DNA of 64,000 nt from an uncultured Francisella sp. (GCA_943913655.1 CALTZA010000001.1:62001-126000), one strand, 5' to 3'; counted from the first letter of the stretch, positions 19,074 to 29,793 are shown. Notes: a model not told the origin generated them from the sequence alone. A program made the numbers and translations.

Positions 19074-20984
19074 ATGAAAAAAAGTTTACAGTTTCAAACC
19101 GAAGTGACTCAGCTTCTTCAGCTGATGATTCATTCCCTTTATTCTAATAAAGAAGTTTTTCTTAGAGAACTAATTTCTAACAGTGCTGATGCTATTGATA
19201 AATTGCGTTTTCAAGCACTTGCCAAACCAAATATCCTAAACAAAGATGAAGAATTAAAAATTGTGATAAGTGCCCAAACAGAGGCGGGCACCATTACCAT
19301 CTCTGATAATGGCATCGGCATGACCGAAAAAGAAATTATTGAGCATCTAGGCACTATTGCCAAATCAGGGACTAAAAATTTTCTCAAACAATTAAGTGGC
19401 GATCAGAAAAAAGATGCTCATTTAATTGGTCAATTTGGCGTAGGCTTTTATTCTTCTTTTATTGTGGCTGATCACGTGACCGTAGAAAGTCGTTCGGTTG
19501 ATGCTTTGGAAAATCAAGCAGTGCGTTGGTCAAGTGACGCAAATGGTAGCTTTGAGGTAGAAAATATTGTAAAGAAAACGCGCGGTACTGAAGTCATTCT
19601 TCATCTTAAAGAAAACGCTAAGGAATTTTTATCTGATTGGACTTTACGACGCATTGTCAACACTTATAGTGATCATATTGCCGTACCTATTTATATGAAA
19701 AAAGCGCCAGAATATCAAGAAGATGGCAGTGTAAAACCCAACGAAGAAATGGAAATAGTCAACCAGGCACAAGCGCTTTGGACTCGCTCAAAAACAGAGA
19801 TCTCTGACGAACAATACCAGCAATTTTATCGACATTTGTCCCATAATGGTGCTGATGCTTTGGCTTGGACCCATTATCATGTTGAAGGAAAACAAGAATA
19901 CACGGGTTTACTATATATTCCCAAAGAAAAGCCTTTTGATCTTTATGATCGCGAGAGTCGACACGGCGTGAAACTGTATGTCAAGCGCGTATTCATTATG
20001 GATGGTGCAAAAAAGCTTCTACCTAACTATTTGCGTTTTGTCCGCGGTATTATTGACAGTCATGATCTGCCCTTGAACGTATCACGAGAACTGCTGCAAG
20101 AAAATAGGGCCTTAGATAGTATTCGAGCTGGAAGTATTAAAAAAGTTTTAGACCTTCTGGAACAAATATCCAAAAATGAGCCGACACAATATCGATTATT
20201 CTGGCAAATATTTGGTCCAATTTTTAAAGAGGGCTTAATTGAAGATCCTAGTAACAAAGAAAAGATTGCGCGCTTGTGTCGTTTTGCCAGCACCTTTGAT
20301 ACATCTACAGCACAAAGTGTTAGTCTTGATGATTATATTACTCGCATGCCTAAACAGCAGTATATTTATTATTTGACAGCTGAAAACTATGAAGCAGCAA
20401 AAAATAGTCCGTATTTAGAAATCTTCATCAAACGAAAAATTGAAGTTCTCCTACTCACTGATCGGGTAGATGAGTGGGCCATGGGTGCCTTAAATAGCTA
20501 CCAAGGAAAAACACTCAGTAATGTTGCTAAAGGAGAATTGAAACTAGATCAAACGGACGGTGAGCAACAGATCACCCAAGAGCAAAAAGAAAAACAGAAA
20601 GAGAAAGACAAACATCTTGATTCTAAGTTGATCGAGTTATTAAAAGATACGCTAAAAGATAAAATATCTGATGTTCGCGCTACCCATCGCTTAATAGAAA
20701 GTCCTGCTTGCTTAGTAGTGGGCGAAGATGAATTAAGTCCACATTTAAGAAGAATGCTGGAAGAGAATGGCGGCCCTTTGGATCGATTCTCCTCTAACAA
20801 ACCTGTTTTAGAAATCAATCCCCAGCATCCATTGGTGAAAAGACTGATGACAGAACAGAATTCAGATAAATTGAAGGACTTGGCTGAAATTATTTTTGAA
20901 GAAACTTTATTGGCTGAGGGAGGAAAATTAGAAAATCCTGCTTTATTCGTCAAAAAAATCAATCAGTTAATTATTAACCATTAA
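19074..20984 (+). CDS. htpG: Molecular chaperone HtpG (Hsp90)
   Basis: The bacterial Hsp90, an ATP-dependent dimeric chaperone of 636 residues. The N-terminal GHKL ATPase has NSADAIDKLRF, ISDNGIGMT and GQFGVGFYSSFIVAD. The middle domain includes FIMDGAKKLLPNYLRFVRG and VSRELLQENRAL. The C-terminal dimerisation part follows a charged linker (about residues 490-525) rich in Gln, Lys and Glu. Transcription is probably from the RpoH-type promoter at 19013-19041, and an intrinsic terminator follows at 21026. Confidence 0.96.
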   Translation: MKKSLQFQTEVTQLLQLMIHSLYSNKEVFLRELISNSADAIDKLRFQALAKPNILNKDEELKIVISAQTEAGTITISDNGIGMTEKEIIEHLGTIAKSGTKNFLKQLSGDQKKDAHLIGQFGVGFYSSFIVADHVTVESRSVDALENQAVRWSSDANGSFEVENIVKKTRGTEVILHLKENAKEFLSDWTLRRIVNTYSDHIAVPIYMKKAPEYQEDGSVKPNEEMEIVNQAQALWTRSKTEISDEQYQQFYRHLSHNGADALAWTHYHVEGKQEYTGLLYIPKEKPFDLYDRESRHGVKLYVKRVFIMDGAKKLLPNYLRFVRGIIDSHDLPLNVSRELLQENRALDSIRAGSIKKVLDLLEQISKNEPTQYRLFWQIFGPIFKEGLIEDPSNKEKIARLCRFASTFDTSTAQSVSLDDYITRMPKQQYIYYLTAENYEAAKNSPYLEIFIKRKIEVLLLTDRVDEWAMGALNSYQGKTLSNVAKGELKLDQTDGEQQITQEQKEKQKEKDKHLDSKLIELLKDTLKDKISDVRATHRLIESPACLVVGEDELSPHLRRMLEENGGPLDRFSSNKPVLEINPQHPLVKRLMTEQNSDKLKDLAEIIFEETLLAEGGKLENPALFVKKINQLIINH

Positions 20985-21025
20985 CTAAAATTAAAGCTAG
21001 TTATTAATTCTTTAAATCTCTAAAG

Positions 21026-21054
21026 GCCTCCTAATTCAGGAGGCTATTTATTTT
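21026..21054 (+). terminator. Intrinsic terminator after htpG
   Basis: GCCTCCT (21026-21032) and AGGAGGC (21038-21044) form a perfect 7-bp GC-rich stem with a 5-base loop, followed by TATTTATTTT. Confidence 0.8.
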
Positions 21055-21189
21055 AGCCAGCTTTAAAAAATATTTTTTTGATTAAGGCCCGATATAACAA
21101 AATCATAAGAAAGCATATTGCGTAGAGAAAGCTGCTCATGTCATTTTCTTGCCCCCTACTCATTCTTTAAATTACCTACCTAAATTATC

Positions 21190-21218
21190 TTGACGATTAG
21201 ATAAAATTGCTCTACTTT
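21190..21218 (+). promoter_or_regulatory. Candidate sigma70 promoter for gltBD
   Basis: TTGACG at 21190-21195 and TACTTT at 21213-21218 are 17 bases apart. The start site would be near 21225, about 45 bases before the gltB ATG. The -10 is weak, which would suit an activated promoter. Confidence 0.4.
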
Positions 21219-21269
21219 TAAGAGATTGTGTCATCATAATAATATTTTAATGAGGAACCTAATGACCTT

Positions 21270-24200
21270 ATGCCTAAACTTTATGCTCCCGAATTGACAA
21301 AAGATAGCTGCGGTTTTGGTCTGATTGCTAATATTGAGGGACGAGCTAGTCATAAGTTAGTAAGAAATGCCATTACTGGCCTTGCCCGCATGCAACACCG
21401 CGGCGCTATCTTGGCCGACGGGAAAACTGGCGATGGCTGTGGTATTTCATTACAAATGCCACAACAGTTTTTTCAAACAATCTCTAAAGAAATGGGCCTT
21501 CCTTTACCGGAGCATTTTGCTGTTGGCATGGTGTTTTTTCCTCAAGACAAACAGAAAGTAACCGTTTTAAAAAATATCATTCAGCAAGAATTAGAACAAG
21601 AAACTCTCCCAGCAATAGGTTGGAGAGAGGTGCCCATTAACAAAAGCGTATTAGGCGATATCGCTGCCTCTAGCCTGCCATGGATTCAACAAATATTCAT
21701 TGCCGCACCCCCCGGCTGGAAAGCCAAAGATGTGGAACGGCGTTTGTTTATGGCACGACGTCGTATCGAGAAAAAAATTAATGATAAAGATTTTTATATC
21801 TGTAGCTTGTCAACACAGATCTTGATCTATAAAGGGTTGTGTATGCCTTCTGATCTGCCTTTGTTCTATTTAGATTTGGCAGATATCCGTTTGCAATCAG
21901 CAATTGTACTTTTCCACCAACGCTTTTCCACCAATACATCTCCTCGCTGGTCACTAGCGCAGCCTTTTCGTTATCTTGCTCATAATGGAGAAATCAACAC
22001 TATATCCGGCAATCGTGCCTGGACAAAAGCACGCTCCTATAAATATAAAACACCACTGATACCTGATTTAAATACAGCGTTTCCTTTGATTAATGAACAT
22101 GGTTCAGACTCTAGTTCTTTAGACAATATGTTTGAAGTTTTTGTCAATGGAGGTATGGATATCTTTCGCGCCATGCGGCTTTTAATACCCCCTGCTTGGC
22201 AAAACAATCCTGATATGGATGATGATCTACGCGCCTTTTACAGCTTCAATTCTATTCATATGGAACCTTGGGATGGACCAGCGGGTGTGGTGTTTAGCGA
22301 TGGACGTTATGCAGCATGCACTTTAGATAGAAATGGTTTACGCCCTGCGCGCTATGTCATCACCAGTGATCAACTAATTACTATTTCTTCTGAAATAGGT
22401 ATTTGGGACTATAGTCCAGATGAAGTGGTGGAAAAAGGTCGGATCGGCCCAGGTGAGTTATTGGTGATTGATACCAAACTAGGCAAATTACTTAATTCAG
22501 AATTAATCGATGCACAAATCAAAAGTCGTCATCCTTATCAAGAATGGCTGAAAAAAAATGTACTTTATTTGCGTCCTTATGAAAAGCTTTCTGAAGAAGC
22601 AGATGGGATCGCAAATTTAAGCAGTGAGATACTTCTTTGTTATCAAAAAGTCTTTGGCATGGACTTAGAAGAGCTGGAAAGCGTCTTACGCGTATTGGCA
22701 GAGAAAGCACAAGAAGCTACTGGTTCAATGGGAGATGATGCTCCCTTGGCAGTGTTATCACGCAAATATCGCTCTTTATACGATTATTTCAGGCAATATT
22801 TTGCTCAGGTAACTAATCCGCCTATTGATCCCTTGCGAGAAGCCCATGTGATGAGCTTAAGTACGCATATTGGTAGTGAAATGAGCGTGTTTTATGAAAC
22901 AGAGGGAATGTCTCATCGCGTGAGTTTTTCTTCCCCAGTACTGCTATTTTCTGACTTTGATCAATTACTTCAATTACCGCAAAAGCATTATCGTTATCAT
23001 ATTCTTGATGCCACCTTTGATATCAAACAAGATCATCTGCAAAACCGATTACAAGTCATTGCTAAAGAAGCGCAACAAGCTGTCAAAGAAGGTGCTGTTA
23101 TTCTAGTAATCAGTGATAAAAAAATTAACAAACAACGTGCACCAATTCCTGCTCCTCTTTCAATTGGTATCATACAGCAGCATTTGGCAGATAAAAATTT
23201 GCGCTGCGACTGTAATATTATTATGGAAACAGGTTCTGCACGCAATTCTCATCAATTCGCTGTATTACTCAGTTTGGGAGCAACAGCAATATATCCTTAT
23301 CTAGTTTATGAATCGCTAGCGCACATGGTACACATCGGTGCCATCAAACAATCAATTCGTGATACCATGCTTAATTACCGCAACGGTATCAATAAAGGTT
23401 TATACAAAATTATTTCTAAGATGGGTATTTCAACCATTTCTTCTTATCGCTGTGCCCGACTCTTTGAAGTTATTGGTCTAGATCAAGAGATAATGGCACA
23501 ATGCCTTGCTGGTATGGTTAGTCGTATTGCTGGCAAAAACTTTGCCATGTTGCAAAAAGATATCATAGATCTGCACCAAAATGCTTGGCGTGCTAATGTT
23601 GCACTCACTCATCCTGGGTTTTTAAAATACAAACCACAAGGTGAAGCACACGCATATCATCCTGAAGCAGTTAAAGCTTTACAAATCGCGGTCAGAAGTG
23701 GTAGTTATGATGCATTCAAACATTTTCAACAAATAGTAGACAATCGTGGTGTACTTTGCATTCGAGATTTACTCAAATTAAAAATTGATGCAAATCAGTC
23801 TATTAACATTAACGATGTTGTCCCAGCTGATAATTTATATTCTCGTTTTGATAGCGCTGCTATGAGTATCGGGGCCCTTAGTCCCGAAGCTCATGAAGCA
23901 ATTGCTATTGCCATGAATCGTTTGGGTGGTTTTTCTAATTCGGGAGAAGGTGGCGAAGATCCTAAACGTTATGGTACGGAAAAAAGATCCAAAATCAAGC
24001 AGATTGCTTCTGGTCGCTTTGGAGTAACTCCTGCCTATCTTATCAATGCAGAAGTGATTCAAATTAAAATAGCGCAAGGAGCAAAACCTGGAGAAGGTGG
24101 GCAACTTCCTGGGGATAAGGTCACCCCATACATTGCCCAGTTGCGCCATGCAGTCAGTGGTACTACTTTAATATCACCTCCTCCGCATCATGACATCTAT

Positions 24201-25724
24201 TCTATCGAAGATTTAGCTCAGCTGATTTTTGATTTAAAACAGATTAATCCAAAAGCCTTGATTTCTGTCAAACTGGTCTCCTCTCCTGGGGTAGGTACCA
24301 TTGCTTGCGGTGTTGTCAAAGCACACGCTGATCTCATTACTATTTCTGGTTATGATGGCGGTACGGGGGCCTCTCCCTTAACCAGTGTTAAACATGCGGG
24401 AAGCGCTTGGGAATTAGGTTTAGCAGAAACCCAACAGGCTTTAGTTGAAAATAATCTACGGCATAAAGTGCGCATTCAAGTAGACGGCGGTCTAAAAACT
24501 GGATTAGATATTATTAAAGCAGCCATTTTAGGAGCTGAAACTTTTGGCTTTGGTACTGCACCAATGATTGCTTTGGGTTGTAAATATTTGCGTATCTGCC
24601 ATTTGAATAACTGTGCTACTGGTATTGCAACACAAGATAATTTATTGCGCAATAAACATTATCATGGTTTACCTGAATTAGTGATGAACTATTTCCGATT
24701 TATTGCGCAAGACGTCAGGCGACATCTTGCTTTTCTCGGAGTGAAAAATTTAACTGACCTAATTGGTCGCACAGATTTATTAGAGCGCAGTACACAACTG
24801 CCAGAAGTTGACCTAAGTGCTCTATTATATCGTCCAAAAAATAAGGATCAGCATACTTTGTATTGTAGCGCTTCTAATCAACCTTTTGATCAGGCGATGC
24901 TCAATCAAAAAATCTTGGAAAAATGCGAAAAGGCTGTGAAAACCGGCGAAAGTATGAGTGCGCATTTTCCCATTAGCAATGTTGATCGCTCAGTGGGCGC
25001 CTCTTTATCTGGGCTGATCGCTCAACAATATGGCAATAAGGGCAAAGCACAACAGCGTATTGAACTGAATTTTATAGGAACAGCTGGCCAAAGTTTTGGT
25101 GCTTTTCTCACTGGCTCTCTTTATCTAACTCTCACTGGAGACGCTAATGATTATGTTGGTAAAGGGATGGCTGGTGGGTGCATCACTATTAAGCCTCATC
25201 CTGGAAGTGCTTTTATTGCCCATGAAACCACCATTATGGGTAATACTTGCTTGTATGGCGCTACAGGAGGCAAGTTGTTTGCTGCAGGTAAAGCGGGAGA
25301 ACGGTTTGCAGTACGCAATTCTGGCTCAGTAAGTGTAGTAGAGGGCATTGCTGATAATGGTTGTGAATACATGACAGGAGGAGTGGTATGTATCCTGGGT
25401 AAAACTGGGGTTAATTTTGGCGCTGGTATGACAGGTGGCTTTGCTTATATTTATAATCGTGAAGGTGGTCTTGAAAAACGTCTAAATAAAGAGTTAGTGG
25501 AAAATCTTTCTCTGCTTGATCTGCCCATCCATCAAGAACACTTACGTGGGCTGATTGCAGAACATACTTTTGCTACTGGCAGTGAATTGGGCGAATGGAT
25601 TTTAGACCATTGGAATGAAGCATTAGAGCATTTTGTATTAGTTAAACCTACCGCAAGCGACGTGCATTCCCTTCTTGGACATCGCTGGTATAAAAAAGAA
25701 GAAATGAAAATGACTGCGCACTAA
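21270..25724 (+). CDS. gltB: Glutamate synthase (NADPH) large chain
   Basis: The 1484-residue alpha subunit of GOGAT, which with GltD makes two glutamates from glutamine and 2-oxoglutarate. The Ntn glutaminase Cys is Cys14 (DSCGFGLIANI), so a 13-residue propeptide must be removed. Visible downstream parts: the HQRFSTNTSPRWSLAQPFR amidotransferase block, the FMN domain (SPPPHHDIYSIEDLAQLI), the Fe-S Cys cluster (CRICHLNNCATGI pattern, seen as RICHLNNCATGIATQ) and the C-terminal beta-helix with repeated Gly (MGNTCLYGATGGKLFAAG). GAGGAA lies 12 bases before the ATG. gltD follows 13 bases after the stop. Confidence 0.96.
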   Translation: MPKLYAPELTKDSCGFGLIANIEGRASHKLVRNAITGLARMQHRGAILADGKTGDGCGISLQMPQQFFQTISKEMGLPLPEHFAVGMVFFPQDKQKVTVLKNIIQQELEQETLPAIGWREVPINKSVLGDIAASSLPWIQQIFIAAPPGWKAKDVERRLFMARRRIEKKINDKDFYICSLSTQILIYKGLCMPSDLPLFYLDLADIRLQSAIVLFHQRFSTNTSPRWSLAQPFRYLAHNGEINTISGNRAWTKARSYKYKTPLIPDLNTAFPLINEHGSDSSSLDNMFEVFVNGGMDIFRAMRLLIPPAWQNNPDMDDDLRAFYSFNSIHMEPWDGPAGVVFSDGRYAACTLDRNGLRPARYVITSDQLITISSEIGIWDYSPDEVVEKGRIGPGELLVIDTKLGKLLNSELIDAQIKSRHPYQEWLKKNVLYLRPYEKLSEEADGIANLSSEILLCYQKVFGMDLEELESVLRVLAEKAQEATGSMGDDAPLAVLSRKYRSLYDYFRQYFAQVTNPPIDPLREAHVMSLSTHIGSEMSVFYETEGMSHRVSFSSPVLLFSDFDQLLQLPQKHYRYHILDATFDIKQDHLQNRLQVIAKEAQQAVKEGAVILVISDKKINKQRAPIPAPLSIGIIQQHLADKNLRCDCNIIMETGSARNSHQFAVLLSLGATAIYPYLVYESLAHMVHIGAIKQSIRDTMLNYRNGINKGLYKIISKMGISTISSYRCARLFEVIGLDQEIMAQCLAGMVSRIAGKNFAMLQKDIIDLHQNAWRANVALTHPGFLKYKPQGEAHAYHPEAVKALQIAVRSGSYDAFKHFQQIVDNRGVLCIRDLLKLKIDANQSININDVVPADNLYSRFDSAAMSIGALSPEAHEAIAIAMNRLGGFSNSGEGGEDPKRYGTEKRSKIKQIASGRFGVTPAYLINAEVIQIKIAQGAKPGEGGQLPGDKVTPYIAQLRHAVSGTTLISPPPHHDIYSIEDLAQLIFDLKQINPKALISVKLVSSPGVGTIACGVVKAHADLITISGYDGGTGASPLTSVKHAGSAWELGLAETQQALVENNLRHKVRIQVDGGLKTGLDIIKAAILGAETFGFGTAPMIALGCKYLRICHLNNCATGIATQDNLLRNKHYHGLPELVMNYFRFIAQDVRRHLAFLGVKNLTDLIGRTDLLERSTQLPEVDLSALLYRPKNKDQHTLYCSASNQPFDQAMLNQKILEKCEKAVKTGESMSAHFPISNVDRSVGASLSGLIAQQYGNKGKAQQRIELNFIGTAGQSFGAFLTGSLYLTLTGDANDYVGKGMAGGCITIKPHPGSAFIAHETTIMGNTCLYGATGGKLFAAGKAGERFAVRNSGSVSVVEGIADNGCEYMTGGVVCILGKTGVNFGAGMTGGFAYIYNREGGLEKRLNKELVENLSLLDLPIHQEHLRGLIAEHTFATGSELGEWILDHWNEALEHFVLVKPTASDVHSLLGHRWYKKEEMKMTAH

Positions 25725-25737
25725 TAAGGGCCTACAT

Positions 25738-27147
25738 ATGGCATCAAATGTTTATCAATTTATTGACCTACCGAGGATAGAGCCATCCAAACGTCCACTA
25801 AAAATAAGAAAGACAACTTTTAAAGAAGTATATCGGATTTTTTATGATGGACAAGCCCGATCACAGGCTGATCGTTGCTTGGAATGTGGTAATCCTTATT
25901 GTCAACATACTTGTCCTGTGAGCAATCATATTCCTAACTGGTTAAAATTGGTTTATGAAGGACGTATCATTGAAGCAGCAGAACTATCACACGCAACTAA
26001 TAGCCTGCCAGAAATATGCGGCCGAGTTTGCCCACAAGAGCGTCTATGTGAAGGAGCTTGCACCTTACATGATGAATTTGGGGCAGTCACTATTGGTAGT
26101 ATAGAAACTTATATTACTGAGCAAGCTCTTGCTCAAGGCTGGCGCCCTCATGTCATTACCAAAACAGCAGATGCCAAAAAAGTTGCAGTAATAGGTGCTG
26201 GACCTGCAGGACTTGCCTGTGCAGACTTTCTCAATCGTAATGGGGTACAAACCACGGTTTATGAACAACAGCCTGAAATTGGTGGTTTGCTGTTTTTTGG
26301 TATTCCATCTTTCAAATTAGATAAAGAAGTCATGCAACGACGTCGAGAAATTTTTCAAGAATTAGGCATTGATTTCAAATTAAATACAGCAATTGGTAAG
26401 GATATTGAGCTATCTACCTTGGTAGAAGAATATGACGCAGTATTTTTAGGAACTGGCGCCACCCAAGGATTGAAGGCTAATATTCCTAATGAAGACGCAA
26501 ATGGGGTATACTCTGCCCTACCTTTTCTCATTGCCAACACAAGTCATCTACTTGGCTTTAAGGCAACCGACTATGTCACAATGAAAGATAAAAAAGTGGT
26601 AGTTTTAGGCGGAGGAGACACTGCTATGGATTGTGTACGCACTTCGCTTCGTCAACAGGCCAAGTCTGTGCAATGTGTTTATCGAAGAGATGCACGCAAT
26701 ATGCCTGGTTCAAAAAAAGAATTTTTGAACGCGCAAGAAGAAGGAGCTGAGTTTGTCTTTAATACCCAACCAATCGCTGTACAAGTGAATGAACAACACA
26801 AAGTAAAAGGTTTGCATATTATAAAAACGGAATTGGGAAAACCAGATGCCTCCGGAAGACGTGCTGCAAAAATGATCCAAGGGAGTGAAGATTTAATTGA
26901 ATGTGACGCCATCATCATTGCCTTCGGTTTTGTCGCTACTAACATGCCGTGGCTGGAAAAACTGCAAATAGCACTAGACGATAAAGGTCGCATCTTAACA
27001 GGTCAGTACAGAGCGCAACAGACAAGTCATGTCAAAATATTTGCTGGCGGCGATGTGACACGTGGCTCTGATCTAGTGGTTAATGCCATTTTTGAAGGCC
27101 GAGAAGCTGCATATAGTATCTTGAGCTATTTTCAGTCCCTATCGTAA
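25738..27147 (+). CDS. gltD: Glutamate synthase (NADPH) small chain
   Basis: The 469-residue beta subunit of GOGAT, which takes electrons from NADPH through FAD to the large chain. The N-terminal Cys clusters are CLECGNPYCQHTCP and ICGRVCPQERLCEGAC. The FAD-binding fold is AVIGAGPAGLACADFL (about residue 145) and the NADPH fold is VVLGGGDTAMDC (about 288). GDVTRGSDLVVNAIFEGREA closes the protein. AAGGGCC lies six bases before the ATG. It is co-transcribed with gltB. Confidence 0.95.
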   Translation: MASNVYQFIDLPRIEPSKRPLKIRKTTFKEVYRIFYDGQARSQADRCLECGNPYCQHTCPVSNHIPNWLKLVYEGRIIEAAELSHATNSLPEICGRVCPQERLCEGACTLHDEFGAVTIGSIETYITEQALAQGWRPHVITKTADAKKVAVIGAGPAGLACADFLNRNGVQTTVYEQQPEIGGLLFFGIPSFKLDKEVMQRRREIFQELGIDFKLNTAIGKDIELSTLVEEYDAVFLGTGATQGLKANIPNEDANGVYSALPFLIANTSHLLGFKATDYVTMKDKKVVVLGGGDTAMDCVRTSLRQQAKSVQCVYRRDARNMPGSKKEFLNAQEEGAEFVFNTQPIAVQVNEQHKVKGLHIIKTELGKPDASGRRAAKMIQGSEDLIECDAIIIAFGFVATNMPWLEKLQIALDDKGRILTGQYRAQQTSHVKIFAGGDVTRGSDLVVNAIFEGREAAYSILSYFQSLS

Positions 27148-27158
27148 TCCCAAAATGA

Positions 27159-27188
27159 TTCAATTTGGCCCTAGTTGGTACTTATACT
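27159..27188 (+). promoter_or_regulatory. Candidate promoter of feoABC
   Basis: TATACT at 27183-27188 is a good -10; TTCAAT at 27159-27164 is a weak -35 at 18 bases. The start would lie near 27195, at the left edge of the Fur-box-like site. Confidence 0.4.
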
Positions 27189-27193
27189 ATATT

Positions 27194-27212
27194 TATATTG
27201 ATTATTATTTTA
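27194..27212 (+). promoter_or_regulatory. Fur-box-like operator before feoA
   Basis: Read on the minus strand, the 19 bases match the Fur consensus GATAATGATAATCATTATC at 14 of 19 positions, including an unbroken ATAATCA core. The site begins six bases after the proposed -10, so bound Fur would block initiation when iron is plentiful. Confidence 0.55.
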
Positions 27213-27239
27213 ACTACATTATCTTGCAAAGGATTTAAT

Positions 27240-27467
27240 ATGATCACGCTTGATCAACTTTCGCAAAAAAGTAGAGGCTTGATTCAGGGCTTCCAAACAA
27301 AAGATTTAGCCATGCGAAGAAAATTATTGGCTATGGGTATCACACCTGGCTGTGAGGTAGAAGTAGTGCGTAGCGCTCCTTTTGGCGATCCTATCCAAAT
27401 TAAATTGCGTGGATTTCAATTATGTCTTCGTCTACGCGAAGCAGCGGCCATTTTAATAGAAGGTTAA
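27240..27467 (+). CDS. feoA: Ferrous iron transport protein FeoA
   Basis: A 75-residue SH3-like cytosolic protein that assists FeoB. The ATG at 27240, with AAGGA upstream, gives the usual N-terminus MITLDQL; an upstream in-frame extension to 27165 is hydrophobic and unlike the family. Family features are LLAMGITPGCEVEVVRSAPFGDPIQIKLRG and the closing LREAAAILIEG (shown here only in part). It is followed directly by feoB with a one-base gap, so the two are translationally coupled. Confidence 0.93.
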   Translation: MITLDQLSQKSRGLIQGFQTKDLAMRRKLLAMGITPGCEVEVVRSAPFGDPIQIKLRGFQLCLRLREAAAILIEG

Positions 27468-27468
27468 A

Positions 27469-29793
27469 ATGAATCACTATGTGATCAGTCTGATTGGTAA
27501 CCCCAATTGTGGTAAGACTTGTTTATTTAATATATTAACCGGAAGCCATCAGAAAGTGGGTAACTGGCCAGGAGTGACTACAGAAAAAAAAGTAGGTGAT
27601 TATTTTTTTGCCGGTAAACACTACCAAGTAATTGATTTACCAGGGACTTATGCAATTGAGAGCGATAAGCAAGGCATCTCAGAAGATGAATGGATCGCTC
27701 GTGAATTCACACTTAATGATCAAACAAGCTTATTGGTTAATATTGTGGATGCCTCAAATTTACAGCGTCACTTATTCTTGACCTTCCAGCTCTTAGAAAT
27801 GCGTCGACCGCTAATTGTGGTATTAAATATGATGGATGTTGCGCAAATGAAGGGGATACATATTGACATCTTAAGCTTAGAAAAAGCCTTAGGTTGCCCC
27901 GTGATCCCTACTATTGCTACTAAAAAAAAGGGGATCAAACAACTGCACAGTGTTATTGCTCAACATTTGGCACAAAATAAATCCTTAAAAACACATATTG
28001 ATACAATCTCAAAGCCTGTTAGAACCATTATTGAGCAGACTCTAAAACAGCTACCGCATAACAGCACAATATTACAGTTAAACGAGCTTTTACTATTTGA
28101 ACTGCTAACTAAAAATAGCTTAGAAGATACCGCTTATTCTCTAATAGAAAAAGAGATTATACAAAGAGCCCAGCAACAATTATCTGCTCTTACTGAAGGA
28201 GCAGGGGTTGATATTACCTTAGCCGGAGCACACTATGAAGTGATTGATCAACTGGCAAATCAAGTGATTAAAACCAGCGGTATCTCCACCTCAGCATTCA
28301 CCGAAAAGCTAGATCACTTCACACTTGGTAAATGGACAGGTATTCCTTTATTTTTATTAGTTATTTTTTTGATGTTTCAAATTGCCATTAGTTTTGGTAC
28401 AGCTTTTAATGATTTTTTTGATATTTTCTTTGGTGCGTTGTTTGTCGATGGTAGTCGCTTTCTTTTAGAGCAATTACATAGTCCAGAATGGCTGATCACC
28501 ATCCTATCAGACGGCATTGGTGACGGAATTAAAACCACGCTTTCTTTTATGCCAGTCATTTTCTTTATGTTTCTTATCCTATCTTTTCTAGAGGATTCAG
28601 GATATTTAGCAAGAGCAGCAATGGTCATTGATCGTGGTATGCGCATGATCGGTTTACCCGGGCGCGCTTTTGTGCCGATGATTGTTGGTTTTGGCTGTAA
28701 CATCCCTGCTATTATGGGAACTAGAGTTTTGGAAAATGCTGAGGATCGTCTGCTCTCTATTTCTATGATTCCCTTTATTTCTTGCAGTGCAAGGCTACCA
28801 GTATACGCTCTTTTTGTTAGTATATTTTTTCCTCAAAACGGCGGTATTGTGGTTTATGCCCTTTACTTATTCGGCATCGCCGTTGCTATGTTTACTGGTT
28901 TGTTATTCAAACGCGCTTTACTAAGCCAGCATTTATCACCTTTTATTATGGAATTGCCGCTTTATCATTTACCAACTTTTAAAAGTCTTATGCTTGCCAC
29001 TTGGATTCGCTTAAAATCTTTCCTAAAAAAAGCAGGTAAGGCTATTTTAGCTGTGGTTACTGTATTGGCCATCTTTAATTCGGTTGGAATTAACGGAAGT
29101 TTTGGGCATAACAATAGTGATCAATCTTTACTAGCTTATAGTGCTAAATCGGTCTCCGCCATATTTAAACCAATGGGAATGACAAAAGAGAATTGGCCTG
29201 CAACAGTTGGTATCATCACAGGAATACTGGCTAAAGAGGTAGTGATAGGAACACTTAATTCGCTGTACCAACAAGTAGGACACGATCATCAAGAAGTAAA
29301 GAAAACTTTTGATCTGTGGGCTTCGTTTAAAGAAGCTCTTTCAACTACTAAAGATAACCTTCAAGAGTTGCCCAAACATTTAAGTGATCCTTTAGGCATT
29401 GGTATTAATCTGGCTGGTGGTAATATCAAAAATGTTGAAGAAAGAAATGAAATCAATGAACAGGCAGTCAATAAAATTCAAGTATTATTCCCCAATCGAG
29501 CAGCAGTATTTGCCTATCTTATCTTTATTTTGCTTTACACACCTTGTGTCGCTGCTATTGGCGCTATTTATCGCGAATCTAATTTACGCTGGACTATTCT
29601 TATTGTTTTCTGGACACTAATTGTGGCCTGGATTTGCTCCACTGCTTTTTACCAAATATATCTGCTTCATGATGTTACCAAGCGCACTCACGCTTTAATT
29701 TTTCTGATAGGCGAGATGACATTGTTAGCCAGTATATATTTTTTTCTAAAACAGCGCGACACACGCTTATTGATGCATAAAAGGAGTATATGA
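27469..29793 (+). CDS. feoB: Ferrous iron transporter FeoB
   Basis: The 774-residue inner-membrane Fe(II) transporter. The N-terminal G domain has G1 GNPNCGKT (residues 10-17; most relatives have Ser where this has Cys14), G3 DLPGTY and G4 NMMD. A helical spacer follows to about residue 275, then the membrane part with the two Gate regions, including FVPMIVGFGCNIPAIMGTR and RLPVYALF, and a last membrane helix near 740. It is part of feoABC, and its stop overlaps the feoC start. Confidence 0.96.
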   Translation: MNHYVISLIGNPNCGKTCLFNILTGSHQKVGNWPGVTTEKKVGDYFFAGKHYQVIDLPGTYAIESDKQGISEDEWIAREFTLNDQTSLLVNIVDASNLQRHLFLTFQLLEMRRPLIVVLNMMDVAQMKGIHIDILSLEKALGCPVIPTIATKKKGIKQLHSVIAQHLAQNKSLKTHIDTISKPVRTIIEQTLKQLPHNSTILQLNELLLFELLTKNSLEDTAYSLIEKEIIQRAQQQLSALTEGAGVDITLAGAHYEVIDQLANQVIKTSGISTSAFTEKLDHFTLGKWTGIPLFLLVIFLMFQIAISFGTAFNDFFDIFFGALFVDGSRFLLEQLHSPEWLITILSDGIGDGIKTTLSFMPVIFFMFLILSFLEDSGYLARAAMVIDRGMRMIGLPGRAFVPMIVGFGCNIPAIMGTRVLENAEDRLLSISMIPFISCSARLPVYALFVSIFFPQNGGIVVYALYLFGIAVAMFTGLLFKRALLSQHLSPFIMELPLYHLPTFKSLMLATWIRLKSFLKKAGKAILAVVTVLAIFNSVGINGSFGHNNSDQSLLAYSAKSVSAIFKPMGMTKENWPATVGIITGILAKEVVIGTLNSLYQQVGHDHQEVKKTFDLWASFKEALSTTKDNLQELPKHLSDPLGIGINLAGGNIKNVEERNEINEQAVNKIQVLFPNRAAVFAYLIFILLYTPCVAAIGAIYRESNLRWTILIVFWTLIVAWICSTAFYQIYLLHDVTKRTHALIFLIGEMTLLASIYFFLKQRDTRLLMHKRSI